From Rozella allomycis CSF55 (taxonomy: Eukaryota > Rozellomycota): a DNA stretch of 64,000 nt. A program made the position numbers and the translations under genes. Of the stretch, positions 43,890-55,784 are shown piece by piece (position 1 is the stretch's first letter; each line of letters starts with the position of its first letter). Below the pieces are notes generated by a model that had not been told where the DNA came from, did no database searches, and saw nothing but the letters and a program-made list of their open reading frames with translations. Location: assembly GCA_000442015.1 (NCBI GenBank), contig KE561200.1:1-64000 (forward strand), written 5' to 3'.

Positions 43890-44972
43890 TTAACACTCTT
43901 TTATTAGTAGTTCTTTTTTTCTATTCATGTGATCCAAAAGTAAGTCAATTGATTCTTTCGGGATGTTCAAATGGAAAACGAATCTTACAATTCCTTTATG
44001 TGCTTGTGGCAAGATTACTTGTTTTGAAGACATTTCGTTAGCGAATTCATTCCAATTTCCTTCATGGACATTTAAAAAGACCTAAAAATGAAGGATTTTA
44101 ACCGCAAGTACCATATTGGTCTCTGTAGGTAATGCAAATGTAAATTTCAATTCATGGCAGTTATCATAGAAATATTTTGCCTTTAAATGGTCATTTTTGA
44201 TTTCAGATGGAAAATTATGATCCAAAGAGTACAAACAACAAGCGGCTAAATACCCCGCCTGTCTCCACCCTCCACCAAACAGCTTTCGAAAATGGCGGGC
44301 TTTTTTGATGAACTCTTTTTTCCCAACCAACACTGAGCCTATTGGAGCTCCCATTCCTTTAATCATAAAAGTATCAAAATACCTTTTGAAAAACAAATTG
44401 AAATCTATTTGTTTAATCTTTTAGTTTTACTGAATCAAAGAATGACCCGTACTCTTCCATTGTGATTCCACTTTGAACGGATGCATTCCAAAGCCTTGCG
44501 CCATCTAGATGCATTTTTACCCCAAAATCACGTGAAACAGCATGGACTTCCTTGATCAAATTTTTAGGATATATCAACCCATTTAATGTATTTTCTAATG
44601 CAATTAAATTCGTTCTTGTCATATGTATATCAGAATCAACATCCACATTTATGTTATCCAAAATATCTTCCTTTGTTAAAAAGTATCCTTTCTTGGGTGA
44701 TANTGAATCGAGGATTAAAGATTCCAACGGGCTCAAATGGGTTCTTATTGCTATTTGGTTGCTCATTGTTCCGGTAACGCAAAATAATGCCGCTTCTTTA
44801 CGAAAAAGCGCAGCCATTTTTTGCTCTAATAAATTCACTGTTTCATCTTCCTATAACAGAAAACAGAGGGGTGTACTTGATACACATCATCACCAACAAT
44901 GGCACNGGCGATTTTGCGACCATTAGTGTAGAGATACTTTTTAAATGTTTGAAATTGAAATGGCCAATTCAT
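43890..44972 (-). CDS. GLY1: L-threonine aldolase (GLY1-like), broken by two assembly gaps
   Basis: PLP enzyme splitting threonine to glycine and acetaldehyde. Seen: GDDVYQEDETVNLLEQKMAA, ALFCVTGTMSNQIAI, KMHLDGARLWNASVQSGI, the PLP-lysine region SICFSKGMGAPIGSVLVG, and KLFGGGWRQAGYLAACCLY. Four short introns (21-26 nt). The N at 44703 removes the segment between LILDS and SPKKGYFLT that should carry the HIxxYE and G-x-x-x-x-x-x-P region. The N at 44906 removes the FRSDTVT-like N-terminus. The ATG at 44972 is only a candidate. The end, at 43890, is 2 nt from the RED stop. Confidence 0.82.
44703..44906. other. Two assembly Ns (44703 and 44906) hiding threonine aldolase coding sequence
   Basis: Neither N has a long duplicated flank. 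At each, conserved threonine-aldolase sequence is absent, so real bases are missing rather than repeated. Confidence 0.7.
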
Positions 44973-44995
44973 AAGAACTTGCAACGCCACAATAC

Positions 44996-46241
44996 ATGAA
45001 TGCTCCTCCTCCACCCCCTCCGATGGGAGGACTTCCAATATCTTCTAATCCACCTCCAGCTACAAAATCCAGAAATGATTTACTAAAAAGCATTGAAAAA
45101 GGTTCAAAACTTAAGAAAACTGTTACAAATGATAGATCATCACCTCTAATTGCAGGTAATAATCATTTTACTATATAAAAGCTTCCAAGGATCCAGAAAA
45201 ACTGAAATCTTCTTCTTCAGCCTCGACTGCTACACCCAGCGGTGGTTTAGGTGGATTATTTGCGGGTGGAATACCAAAGCTTAAGCCATCTGGCTCCAGT
45301 AATTCTATTTTCGACTATTTAGAAGATACTCAATTGTCAAAATCGCCTTCAGCTCCCATTGTAAAATCCGAAACGCCGGCTATAGCCAAAAGAACACCTC
45401 CTCCTTTAATGCCACGAACTCTTAGCAATGAAGGCTTATCGAATACTGAAAACGATAAATTCACTAGAAAGCCACCTTCGCCTCCTGTAGTGCCTCGTAG
45501 ATCTGATGAGGTAAAAACAACCAATAGACCTCCACCACCTCCACCGCCTTCAAGGAATAGAGATAAAGACACGGAACTTAAAAAAGACATTGATTCTCCA
45601 AGAACTTTTTCCAGGCCGCCTGTACCACCGCCGCAAAGAAGAACGGAAACAACCAAGGAAGTTGAATCACCAATACTAAGCACACACCAACCTTTGCAAA
45701 AGACTATTATCGCAGAAACAATTCCTCAAAGACAACCACCGCCAATCAATCCTCGAAATGAAACAGCAACAAGGCCTCCGCCTCCGCCACCACCAGCCAG
45801 AAGGGAGCAACAGTCAGTTACGAACACAAATCAAAATGTAACTATTTAAGTGTTTCATTTATAGCCTCTTAGCGTAGAACAGCGTCTTGCGGCATTTACA
45901 TTTAATAGTGATTTGCCAACTCCGAGGCAGTTTATTCCTTTCAAAAAGTCGTATAAAAACAAATTATCCGAGCCGATGGAAATTACAGGCAACGGCTCTG
46001 TCAAAGTAGATGAAACTGCTTTTGTATTTTATTCTCAATTGCTAGAAACAACGCTTAAAGGTGCTGTACAAAGACAGGACTTTGAGACATGCATTTCTCT
46101 TAGACAAGCAAACAAGGTATAATCATACGTTAATTAAGAAAATAGGAATTGGAAGATTTGAAGCAAAAACAGGTTCAAGGAACTCCAATTGATAACGAAT
46201 GGAAATCTCTAAAACTACGAATAGACACACTAGTAAAATAA
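44996..46241 (+). CDS. Verprolin/WIP-like actin regulator
   Basis: Stabilises WASP and binds actin. The ATG at 44996 gives MNAPPPPPPMGGLPIS, then a WH2 motif (RNDLLKSIEKGSKLKKT), proline-rich tracts (RPPPPPPPSRNRD, RPPVPPPQRR, RPPPPPPPARRE), and a C-terminal WASP-binding stretch (RLAAFTFNSDLPTPRQFIPF). An added helical tail ends LKLRIDTLVK. Three introns of 26-29 nt. Domain order matches verprolin/WIP. The C-terminal ~90 residues beyond the WASP-binding stretch (LETTLKGAVQRQDFETCISL) are an extra not typical of WIP. Confidence 0.78.
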
Positions 46242-46254
46242 AGTAATTTTGAAA

Positions 46255-46746
46255 CTATTTTATTGTAAACTTTAAAATTGCACTGGATAAAGTTCCCATT
46301 ATGCTTTTTGAATAGTTTTGATAGATTGACCAATTCAGCACGGGAAATGGATTACTTTCCCAAACGTCATGGTGCTTCACAATTTGAAGGTTTGGTTTGG
46401 CTAGAGTAATCTTTGTTGTCACATTCATATCGAAAGGACGTTTGATAAACCATGAATCTGGATACCCAAAGTAGATTTGACGGTTTTTGATACTTAATTC
46501 TAGACTAGTTTCAGACTCTTCAATTTTTGTATCTTGAACTTGAAATTCAATTTTGGAAAATATTTTAAAGAGACTTTTAAACTGGATTTTAATGTTATCA
46601 ATTCCTTGCACTTTCATAAGATTGTCTTCAAAGGAAGCGTCTGGTGCATATAATTCCGAAATAGACCTCTCCTGTATTTCATTTTCCTTGCAACAATAAA
46701 CTATTTCCAATTTCTTCAATATATTATCAACATTTTTCCCTGACAT
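46255..46746 (-). CDS. NTF2-like (SnoaL-type) fold protein of unknown function
   Basis: 163 residues, intronless, ATG at 46746. The helix-then-strand pattern with ELYAPDASFEDNLMKVQGID, IKIQFKSLFKIFSKIEF and a run of beta strands ending VWESNPFPVLNWSIYQNYSK matches small NTF2-like/DUF2358-type proteins. No catalytic residues can be inferred. Convergent with verprolin, 13 bp between stops. Confidence 0.6.
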   Translation of the reverse strand: MSGKNVDNILKKLEIVYCCKENEIQERSISELYAPDASFEDNLMKVQGIDNIKIQFKSLFKIFSKIEFQVQDTKIEESETSLELSIKNRQIYFGYPDSWFIKRPFDMNVTTKITLAKPNLQIVKHHDVWESNPFPVLNWSIYQNYSKSIMGTLSSAILKFTIK

Positions 46747-46849
46747 GTTAAATGGCGCGGAATAATTATGACGTCATCGCTCACCAAAAAATAGTCACAA
46801 AAAATCAATCACAATCACAAAAAATAATAAAGCAGAAACATATTTTTAT

Positions 46850-48234
46850 TAAACATCCAAAAGAAATCGTCTTGGATCTTCAATTAGTTGTTTGACTTTA
46901 ACAAGGAATGTGACGGCTTCTCTTCCATCAATTATTCTGTGATCATACGTCAAAGCTACATACATCATAGGCCTTATTTCAATCTTTTTACAAATAAAGT
47001 AATAACTCTACCTTTCCATTGACAACAACAGCCCGCTCCTTTATGGAATGCATCCCTAATATCCCTGCTTGAGGGGGATTGATTATTGGAGTTCCCATCA
47101 AAGAACCGTAAATACCTCCATTGGAGATTGTAAAGGTCCCTCCGCTTAGGTCTTCCATAGCTATTTGGTTTACTCTTGCTTTATCACCTAATTCTGTCAG
47201 TGTCTTTTCAATGGAAGCGAAGCCCATTTGATGGACATTTCTAATGACAGGGGTCACTAATCCCTCAAATTCAATATTCTATTTTGGTACTTTTGGTGTG
47301 GCGACGGCAACGCTAATATCAACATAATTATGGTAAACTAAATCACCGCCATCAATCTTGGCGTTAACAGCGGGAATCTCTTGGAGAGCTATCGCACTGG
47401 CTTTGATAAAGGCTGACATGAACCCGAGTTTGGCCGAATGTTTCTTTTGAAAGTCATCTTTATATAAAGATCTCATTTCCATCAAATTTCTAAATTCTAC
47501 CCACCATTTCATTTTACGTCATATCAATCTCATTAAAAGTCGTCAAAGAAGCTGCCGTGTTTTGCGATTCTTTCAATCTTTCAGCTATGCGAAGCCTCAT
47601 GCGACTCAATTTCACCTGTAGTTTAATTACCCATATCTAAATACTCTAGTTTCAGATCTCTCACCAAAATTGATTTTTGGCTCCTGTTTTGTGTCTGGGA
47701 CAACTTTGGTGGCAGCAGGTTGCGGCTTTGAGGGTGTCGGGGTTACTACTTGAGAAGCCTCGGCTTTCGTTTCGACAGTCTTTTTTTCATTGGTTTCACT
47801 GGGCTTGGTGTCTACTGCCTTGGGTTTTGCCGATTCACTTTTCCCTTCTCCGACAGCTAGCTTAAATAAATCTTGTCCCACTTCAACTGTATCTCCTTCA
47901 TTCGCAAATGTTTCCACAATAGTCCCACTTTCAGGTGCATTTACGGGCAATCCAATCTTGTCAGTTTCAATTTGTGCAACAGGTTCATCTTGAGCAACAT
48001 ATTCTCCCTTTTCTAGGTTTAAATATTAATAAATTTATACTTTTTTCCCATGAAGCTAATGTTCCTTGGTTAATGGAGTCGGCAAGAAAAGGAACCTTGA
48101 TAATGACTTCATTTGCAGCTAAAAAATGGCATGTAACTCTTACAATATAATCGGCTAAAGCATTGGTTACATGAACGGGATAATATGTAACGAGAGGAAC
48201 TTATTAAGATCTTTCTGTGAATACTGAGAAACAT
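46850..48234 (-). CDS. KGD2: Dihydrolipoamide succinyltransferase, E2 of 2-oxoglutarate dehydrogenase
   Basis: TCA-cycle E2 subunit in the mitochondrial matrix. The ATG at 48234 gives a presequence ([20 protein letters not shown]). One lipoyl domain follows ([17 protein letters not shown]; lipoyl Lys in [11 protein letters not shown]), then an Ala/Lys/Pro linker. The catalytic domain has [47 protein letters not shown] and the active-site [10 protein letters not shown]. It ends PRRFLLDV. No peripheral-subunit-binding domain, as expected for fungal and animal E2o. Six introns of 25-29 nt. The stop lies in GTTTAATAAAAA. Confidence 0.92.
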
Positions 48235-48360
48235 TAGACAAGGGTCTTTGATTGCAGTCTTTATTTTGGTCCTAGAAACTCAAGTATAGATTCTTTCAAT
48301 CAAATTTATAATTCAGTAACTGTGAAAGCCACTCTGATCGTTTTAAACCTGGTAACAACA

Positions 48361-49317
48361 ATGATCGAAAGAAAACATATTCTATATCTGGAACCAAGCC
48401 TGAATTCCATTCTATGCAAAAAAGTAAAACAGTTTTTTGACTTGTCGGCTAAACTTTATGGACCAAACGAAGCGCATTTGTACCATCCACATTGCTCAAT
48501 GACTGGTTTCTTTGAAATCTGTGGAAAAGAAGAACAGGATGTAGTCAAAATACAAGAGGGCATCATTGATATATTAAATAACTGCATAAGCAGCAAAACA
48601 GACGAAGTTGTGAAATTAGTAACCATTGAATCTCAAACCACATCTAAAACACTTTATACCAAAGGGAAAGAACCCAAATTGAATCACTTTCCTTCACTAC
48701 GTTTAAATTTAGAAGCGAGATTCATTAGCTCACTGGCTGTAAAGGTTAGTGCTGAGATTGTAGAGAAACTCGACTTGTTTGTGCGACCGAAAAAAGTGGA
48801 TCATATTTCATTGGCCTACATGAACCATTTTACGGTTTCAAAAGCTGAATATGAAAGAGCAAAGGCTAATGAACGGTCAATGAAAAAGTCAAATTTGACC
48901 AGAAAATTGACACTGACTTATCACAAAGAAAGAACACTAAAGGATTCCAGTGAAAGTTCTTGGAGAACCAAGTCACATACTGACATTGATATCGAACATG
49001 TTAAACCGCAATTGAAGAGAACTGATTCGACTCCAAATTTACTAGCGTTGACAGACGAAATTCCCATTCCAATTGACATTGAAGAGCTTGAAGTGTTTGC
49101 GCTTCATTTCTTCAAAGACTTTTTAGAGTTTTCCAAGACATCATGGGATGTAGCATTTTATGAATTGGAGTTTGAAAGTGAGACTTTGGATAGAAAGCAT
49201 GTTTTTAGAGAAATTAAACGTTGGAAAAATGTATTTGATTTCACTTCCATTTCAGAGGATTTTCTTGCAAACTTAATTGCAAGGGTCAAAAGCCATAATG
49301 GCAAGGTTCGTGTGTAA
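48361..49317 (+). CDS. 2H phosphoesterase-like protein
   Basis: 318 residues, intronless, ATG at 48361. Two H-x-S/T motifs typical of 2H (LigT-like) phosphoesterases are present: His44-Cys-Ser46-Met-Thr in YHPHCSMTGFF, and His148-Ile-Ser150 in KVDHISLAYMNHF. The spacing suits one bilobed domain, arranged as in the 2H part of UBASH3-type proteins. A basic/serine-rich insert (RKLTLTYHKERTLKDSSESS) and a C-terminal helical part (FALHFFKDFLEFSKTSWDVA) follow. Substrate unknown; 2',3'-cyclic phosphates or similar are typical for the superfamily. Confidence 0.62.
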   Translation: MIERKHILYLEPSLNSILCKKVKQFFDLSAKLYGPNEAHLYHPHCSMTGFFEICGKEEQDVVKIQEGIIDILNNCISSKTDEVVKLVTIESQTTSKTLYTKGKEPKLNHFPSLRLNLEARFISSLAVKVSAEIVEKLDLFVRPKKVDHISLAYMNHFTVSKAEYERAKANERSMKKSNLTRKLTLTYHKERTLKDSSESSWRTKSHTDIDIEHVKPQLKRTDSTPNLLALTDEIPIPIDIEELEVFALHFFKDFLEFSKTSWDVAFYELEFESETLDRKHVFREIKRWKNVFDFTSISEDFLANLIARVKSHNGKVRV

Positions 49318-49412
49318 CATAAATAGATTCCATCATTTTTACCACTTAAAGTCATAATAATAATAATGATAATATAATTGTTATAAATACCCCACAATTT
49401 ATTTCATCACAT

Positions 49413-51005
49413 CTACATAAAATTGTTTAATGGTGCGTATGCCATAGCCTTAATGTTTGGATGAGGAGCGCATGTGAATTGGTTTATTTCCATTTTCAAA
49501 TCAGAGTCGAAATTAATATAAGCACCCTTATTTCCTATTGTATCACTAAGTTGGAATTTGGAATTGTAAAATTACCAATAGTTTGGCGCCGAAAAAATGG
49601 TAATGCATTTCCCTCCATGGGCAATTTCATATCCTTCTTCTTTAACTTCATGAGAACGAATAATGAAATCCAAATTATTTCTTTTAAGAAAATCATGTGT
49701 TACATCTGGGCCGAAAGAATATGAAGCGCCTCTTTTCCCAAACCCAACCCCTGGTTCAGGTTGAGGATCACTCCAAAGTAAAGCAGTCATTAAAGGATCC
49801 TTATCCGCTAAATCTAAATGATATTTTTTTTGGTTTACTTGGCTGTTTAAACCTATCTACTTTATTTATGTCCTCCAAACAAAAATTGCCGTCACCAATG
49901 CCACCATGAACAACAAGTATTTTATCTTGTATCAAATTAGCGATTGGCATGGCTTCAAAAACAGAGCTAAACATTTTAAAAAGATTCAAGTTAAATCTAT
50001 TATTGAAAAGGTTACACATTTACTTTGCTTCAACCTCATGTTTAAATCCAAAATTGAAATTCATAGAGTCAGTCTCATGATTTCCTCTAGACAAATAGAT
50101 TGACTCGGGGCATGCTAACTTCCAACTCAAAAACGTCAAAATAACCTCAAAGGAAAATGAGCCTCTGTCAACAAAATCACCATTAAAAAGGTAAATATTT
50201 TGGGGCGATGGATTTCCATTGATTTCAAAGAGTTTTAAAACATCATAAAACTGCCCATGGGTATCACCGCAAACTGACAACTTGGAATTTTCAGGGATAA
50301 CAACATTAACCATGTTGGGACAATTGAGAAAATACTCCCTAGCGCGTCTCAAAATTTGAGCAGCAAATTTAAAGGGAATTAATTTTTGATTTTTAAACCT
50401 TTCCATCATATCTAAAACAAAGTCCACAGTAATTTCATCTTCCAAAATTTTCCCATCATAAGATGGGGAAACATCTTTAACAACATGGTTTGTAATAGTT
50501 TACCAATATCATTTTCATTAATCAGATCCCATATTATCTTATGATGCTCATCAACTGCTATAGCTTTTTCAAATTCCATCTTTTTAACGATCTTTTCTAT
50601 TGTTTCACACCTCTTCTTAGCTTCTAAATCACCGGGTGCGACTTGGCAAACGATTTTAAAGTCTTTTAAACTTTCCTAGTAAATAATAATCTACATCATT
50701 ACTTTGAACTTTTGCAAGCCAACATTAGCTAGCGCTCTTCTATAGTATGCTTTGACATATTTAGGATCACATTGTACAGCCATATCAGCGTCTGAAAGAG
50801 CTGCCCCGTATAACTCTAACTTCAAATTTGCCATGGCCCTATTTGAATACAAGATGGCGTTTTTCGGGTCCAACTCGATGGCAAGACTATACAGTTCACA
50901 GGCTTTTTCAAAATGTTGTTCTATTGACATATAAGATGTCATATTACCTTTAAATGAAGTATTCGCCTGTGATTTGTATTCTTCCGCCGTCAGACTCTTT
51001 GTCAT
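49413..51005 (-). CDS. PPT1: Ser/Thr protein phosphatase 5 (PP5/PPT1)
   Basis: TPR-phosphatase that docks on Hsp90. The ATG at 51005 starts a three-TPR domain (ACELYSLAIELDPKNAILYS, NRAMANLKLELYGAALSDAD, YVKAYYRRALANVG). A linker (DVSPSYDGKILEDEITVDFV) leads to the PPP catalytic core: GDTHGQFYDVLKLFE, GDFVDRGSFSFEVI, LSRGNHETDSMNFNFGF, LVVHGGIG, LLWSDPQPEPGVGFGKRG, IIRSHEV, FSAPNYCDTIGNKGAYI. The C-terminus contains HPNIKAMAYAP. Introns of 27-31 nt, one within each conserved block. Start codons of this gene and the acyl-CoA dehydrogenase are 33 bp apart. Confidence 0.93.
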
Positions 51006-51038
51006 GGTAAATTTCGAAATTTCTAAATTCCAATTTAC

Positions 51039-52536
51039 ATGAACAAGTGCATAAAATTATTGGGCCATTCATCGAAATCTTTTATCCAAAGACACTCCTT
51101 CAAGTATTCCACAAAAGTTAATCACTTGTTCGCCTTCACAGAAGAAGAGCTAATGCTTAAAGAGTCGGGTATGCATGAATGAAAAGGAAAATTAGTTGCT
51201 AAATTTGCCAAATCAGTCATTGCACCTAAAGTGGCCGAGATGGATGAAGCTGAAAAATTAGATCCTATTGTTTTAAAGGGGTTGTTTGAAAATGGAGTAC
51301 GCATTATCACCATTTATCCAATAGTTAATGGGAATTGAAACAGGAAATGAATACAATGGATGTAATGCATCATTTACTTCAGCCATCCTTGCTGTTGAAG
51401 GTAATTAATTACAGGTGGCATTATGTAGAATTGGCCAAAATAGATCCCTCGATTTCTGTAGTCTGCGATGTTCAAGTATTTTAAATCTTTGCAATATAGT
51501 GTAGAATACACTGGTTAACACTCTCTTCCGCAAATATGGAAATAAGGATCAATCTCAAAAATATTTATCAAAATTAGCCACAGATACAGTAATTTAGTTC
51601 AACTGAATTAGAAAGGTTGGATGCTTTTGCCTTAGCGAGGCTGGTTCTGGAAGTGATGCATTTGCCCTTCAAACAAGGGCTGAAAAACAAGGGGATCATT
51701 ACATTATTAATGGGTAATAATTTAAATTAAACTGTTTGAGATCAAAAATGTGGATTACCAATTCTCTTGAGGCTGAAATATTTCTTGTGTTTGCCAATGT
51801 TGACCCATCCAAAGGTTACAAAGGCATCACCTGCTTTATAGTTGAGAAAAATATGGGCGTCGAAGTAAATAAAAAAGAGAAAAAGGTAATTTGTAACGTC
51901 GCACAATGATAGCTTGGAATTCGTGCATCCTCAACTTGTTCTCTAACGTTTGATAATGTTAAAGTTCCCGCTGAAAATGTTCTTGGGACCGTTGGGCATG
52001 GTTATAAATATGCGATTGAAATTCTAAATGAAGGTAGAATAGGTATAGCCGCTCAGATGGTAATGATTGACCCTGGAGTTAATAGATTGGATTGGCTCAA
52101 GGGGCCTTTGATCACACGATGCCATATTTGTTTCAAAGAAAACAATTCAACTCAAGAATTGGAGACTTTCAAGTAATTTGAATTAAAAATAGTTACAGGG
52201 ATTGCAACACCAATATGCACAGGCAGCGGTAAATATTGAAGCAGCAAGACTCTTAACTTACAATGCATCAAGACTTAAGGAAGCTGGAAAAGACTTTGTA
52301 AAGGAAGCAGCCATGGCTAAACTCTATGCATCACAAGTCGCTGCGGATGTCTCCTCCAAATGCATTGAGTGGATGGGTGGTGTAGGCTTCACGAAAGACT
52401 TCCCCGTTGAGAAATATTTTAGAGATTCAAAAGTAGAAAATGCAAAATTATAATATAGATCGGTGCAATATATGAAGGTACGAGCAATATTCAATTGCAA
52501 ACTATTGCAAAATTACTCACCAAAAATTATGAATAA
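51039..52536 (+). CDS. Short/branched-chain acyl-CoA dehydrogenase (ACADSB-like)
   Basis: FAD-dependent mitochondrial enzyme of branched-chain amino acid (isoleucine/valine) or short-chain acyl-CoA oxidation. [20 protein letters not shown] looks like a presequence. [98 protein letters not shown] and [20 protein letters not shown] follow, and [13 protein letters not shown] carries the catalytic Glu. At least ten introns of 26-29 nt split about 420 codons. Convergent with the uS13-like gene (17 bp between stops). Confidence 0.9.
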
Positions 52537-52553
52537 TGAATAAATTTGATATC

Positions 52554-52947
52554 TCACTTTAATGTAGCTCTGTCTTTTTCGGCCAATTGCTTAGCCCTTC
52601 GTATTCTTAAACTGTTCTTCATGTCAATAATTTGCTTTTCCTTGTATTGTTCTATTTCTTTGGAAATAAATTCTTTTAAAATGTCCCACTGACCAGGCCT
52701 AAGGTCTTTAATTAGGCAATGTCGATGAATACTCGCCTTGTCACATAATTGCCTAGCCTTTATTTCACCTACTCCCTTGTATTTACTAAATCATATTTGT
52801 TTAATGCTTTTACCATATAGCGTCAGTAACCAATCGATATTCTTCTAAAGTTTCTCCGAGAAAAGAGATTGAAGCAGAAGTTAGTTTCTTGGCTGCTTCA
52901 ATTTTAGCCTTGGACATGTCAAATTTCTTAAATTGGATATTCTCCAT
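52554..52947 (-). CDS. uS13-like small protein, possibly mitochondrial ribosomal
   Basis: About 121 residues after one 28-nt intron. MENIQFKKFDMSKAKIEAAK is followed by a helix-hairpin-helix like ribosomal protein S13 (AICKYKGVGEIKARQLCDKA, then LIKDLRPGQWDILKEFISKE) and a basic helical tail (NSLRIRRAKQLAEKDRATLK). The usual S13 C-terminal RG-x-x-T-x-x-N motif is missing, so it may be a divergent mitoribosomal subunit or an unrelated H2TH protein. Confidence 0.42.
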
Positions 52948-53077
52948 TCATCGAAATTGTGCTACGAAAATTGACTATTGGCAAAAATTTATTTTAGGAA
53001 GCCAATATTTCATGCTTCGTAAAGTGTGAATTATTTTGCTAGTCTAAAAATATTCACATCAGCCACGAAGGTCTAGG

Positions 53078-55297
53078 ATGAAGTTCGCTTCGTACTTGGT
53101 CTCCGAGCGTATATCGGAGTGGAAGCTTAAATATATAGACTATAAAATTCTAAAAAAGTGGATAAAGACAGCGAGAACAACTAAAAACGAAGATCTAGAT
53201 CTTGGTACATTTTTTGTTTTTTTGTTAAATAGTTTTTCCTGAAGGAATAACGGAAGCTTTTAATAAAAGAATTAATCAGGAAGCAGAAAAAATAGATGAA
53301 TTCTTCCAGAGTACGATTTTTTATACCTCTAAAGTTAGTCCAAGAGAATCAAGCTGTTCTAAGATTTCAAGAATTATTGAACCAAACGAAATGTATTTCT
53401 CAGATTCAAGTCTCCAATACTAATAGCTTGCGCCGAAAATTGTACGCCTTGCGAAGTGAATATCCAATGGCAGAAATCAATAGCCAGGTGACAAGTGACG
53501 AATTACTTACGCCCGATTTTTTGAAAGAATGGTACCATTCACCCAAAAAGTTGCGTTCAAAAATGAAAAAGCATTATTTGGAAGCCTATCGATTTTTGGA
53601 CATTCTGAAAGCGTACAAAGATTTAAACTACACTGGATTTTCAAAGATATTAAAAAAGTTTGATAAATATTTGAATGTGGACTTTAAAGATCAATATTTA
53701 GAGAAGCTTAATACTATGCATTGGATGACATCGAAACAGATTCAGACACATATGAAGAAGATTGAGGTAATATTCAGTTCAACAAATTAAAAAGATTTTG
53801 TATGCATCTTTATTTTGCAGGGGACAAAGGCATGCTGCGATGGATGCATTAAGACTCCCTGATTCCTCAAAAACCACATACCACGCCGTGGCCTATCGAG
53901 TCGGATTTTTAATGGGAATATCACTCATGGCAGTCTTTCTTGTTATTAAGGAACGTAAGAAAATTATGCATTTACAATAGTCATCCTTATGAGAACGAAG
54001 AGAGGAAAATTGTATGACTACGTTTTGAACATATACCCTGCTCTAAGCTTTCCAGTTTTACTTATTTGGGGAATAGCTTTCGACGTTGTTATTTGGCAGA
54101 AATCAAAAATTAATTACTCTTTCATATTCGATTTGAATCCAAGACGTCAGTTGCACCCACATCAATTTTTGGAGATTGCAAGTACATTTACTACAATTTG
54201 GAGCTTGGCCTGTTATATTTTCTTTAAAAAATATTTAAACAAGATTATATCTCCATATGGCCAGCCATTTACTCTTGTTGTCATTTTGTTTGCCTTGGTT
54301 GTTTGCCCATTTAATGTATTTTATCGTAGAGCTAGATATTGGACTCTATCAGTATTGGTAATGTTAATAATCTGCTGTTATTTAGCGTCGAATCTTGTTT
54401 TCGCCATTTACAAGGGTTTATTTTGCTGATTTCTTTTTGGCGGACCAATTGTGCAGTATATCAAGTTCCTTAAGAGTTCTATCTAGAGCGATTTGCTTGG
54501 CCCAAACTAATAGAGATGATCCGGCAAATCCAATTTGCCAGCTGCATAAATCATGGTTTGGATTTCTTCTCATAGGATTGCCAGCATATTGGCGTTTGAT
54601 GCAGTGTTTAAGACGTTACTATGATACAAGAAAGGCATTCCCTCATTTGGCCAATGGTTTGAAATATGCAGTGGCCTTAATTGTCGTCTTCTTTACTGCC
54701 CTCAAGAAAACGGATGGTAAAACTCATTGTTATAGGCATATAGATTTTCAAGACAATTACATCATTAATATTTTGTTTATTTTATTTTCATCTTTGGCTT
54801 CGCTGTATTCTTACATTTGGGACGTTACGATGGACTGGGGTCTTTTTAAACCATCGTCAAAGAACTTCATGTTACGTGACAACTTGATGTATTCATGGAC
54901 GTAAGATTATTTTTATGACTTTATTTAGCTGGTTTTATTATTGGGCTCTTATTTCAAACATGATTTTGCGAGCTGCTTGGGTGTTTTCATTGTCAATGGA
55001 GGGGTTAAAACTCTCTACTACTAAAGCGATAGTTACAAACGTATTGGGAGTATTGGAAATATTAAGGTACGTAGAAATCACAATATTTAAACTAGACGTT
55101 GTCAGTGGAATTTGATAAGGATGGAAAATGAACATGCCAAGAACTGTGGAGACTTCAAAGTGATAAAAGATAATGATATGCCATTACCTCTTGTTTCTTT
55201 TACTACAAAAGATAATATCTTTTCAGAAGACAATGAATTCGATTATGAGCAGCACGATCCGGATGACAATAATCTTATTAACAAGAAAGATAATTAA
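53078..55297 (+). CDS. SYG1: SYG1/XPR1-like SPX-EXS phosphate exporter
   Basis: Phosphate exporter/sensor with cytosolic SPX domain. The ATG at 53078 gives MKFASYLVSERISEWKLKYI then DYKILKKWIK (SPX start). The SPX core includes EAYRFLDILKAYKDLNYTGF and SKILKKFDKYLN. The membrane part has GQRHAAMDALRLPDS, YRVGFLMGISLMAVFLVI, the EXS stretch RVYFADFFLADQLCSISSSL, YDTRKAFPHLANGLKYAVA, YSYIWDVTMDWGLF, and RRCQWNLIRMENEHAKNCGD at the end. About eight introns of 26-34 nt. The acidic tail ends NKKDN. Confidence 0.92.
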
Positions 55298-55413
55298 TCC
55301 AGTCACTAATCTGAATCACATATTTTTGATTGTAAAATAAATTGATTAAATACATATTGATACTATAATGATTCTTTTCATTAACCGGAATTTTCGTATT
55401 TCTGGCTGTTCAA

Positions 55414-55784
55414 ATGGCGGATGAATTTCAAAACGCTGAAGAGGTAAAGTTTTAACCCATTATATATAGCGTGCATTTTTGCCTGAAGAGGTTAACGCAA
55501 TTATTAAAGAAGGGATTGAATCAACAATTCAGAATGCTTCATATCACCACAACAAAGTTGCCCAGTGGAACGCTAATATTGTAGAACTAACATTGAAAAA
55601 ATTGGTAGGATTGAATAAGCCTTTCAAATATGTCGTTACATGTGTCATAATGCAAAAAACAGGTGCTGGATTACATGCCGCAAGTTCTTGTTACTGGGAT
55701 AATGCAACAGATGCATCTACTTGTTTTAAATGGGAAAACAAGTCCATGTATACCATTGTTAATGTATACGGTCTTGCAATATAG
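55414..55784 (+). CDS. Tctex1/DYNLT1 dynein light chain
   Basis: Light chain of cytoplasmic and axonemal dyneins. [10 protein letters not shown], a 26-nt intron, then [20 protein letters not shown] and the family core [40 protein letters not shown], ending [12 protein letters not shown]. 114 residues, the normal Tctex1 length. Confidence 0.95.
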
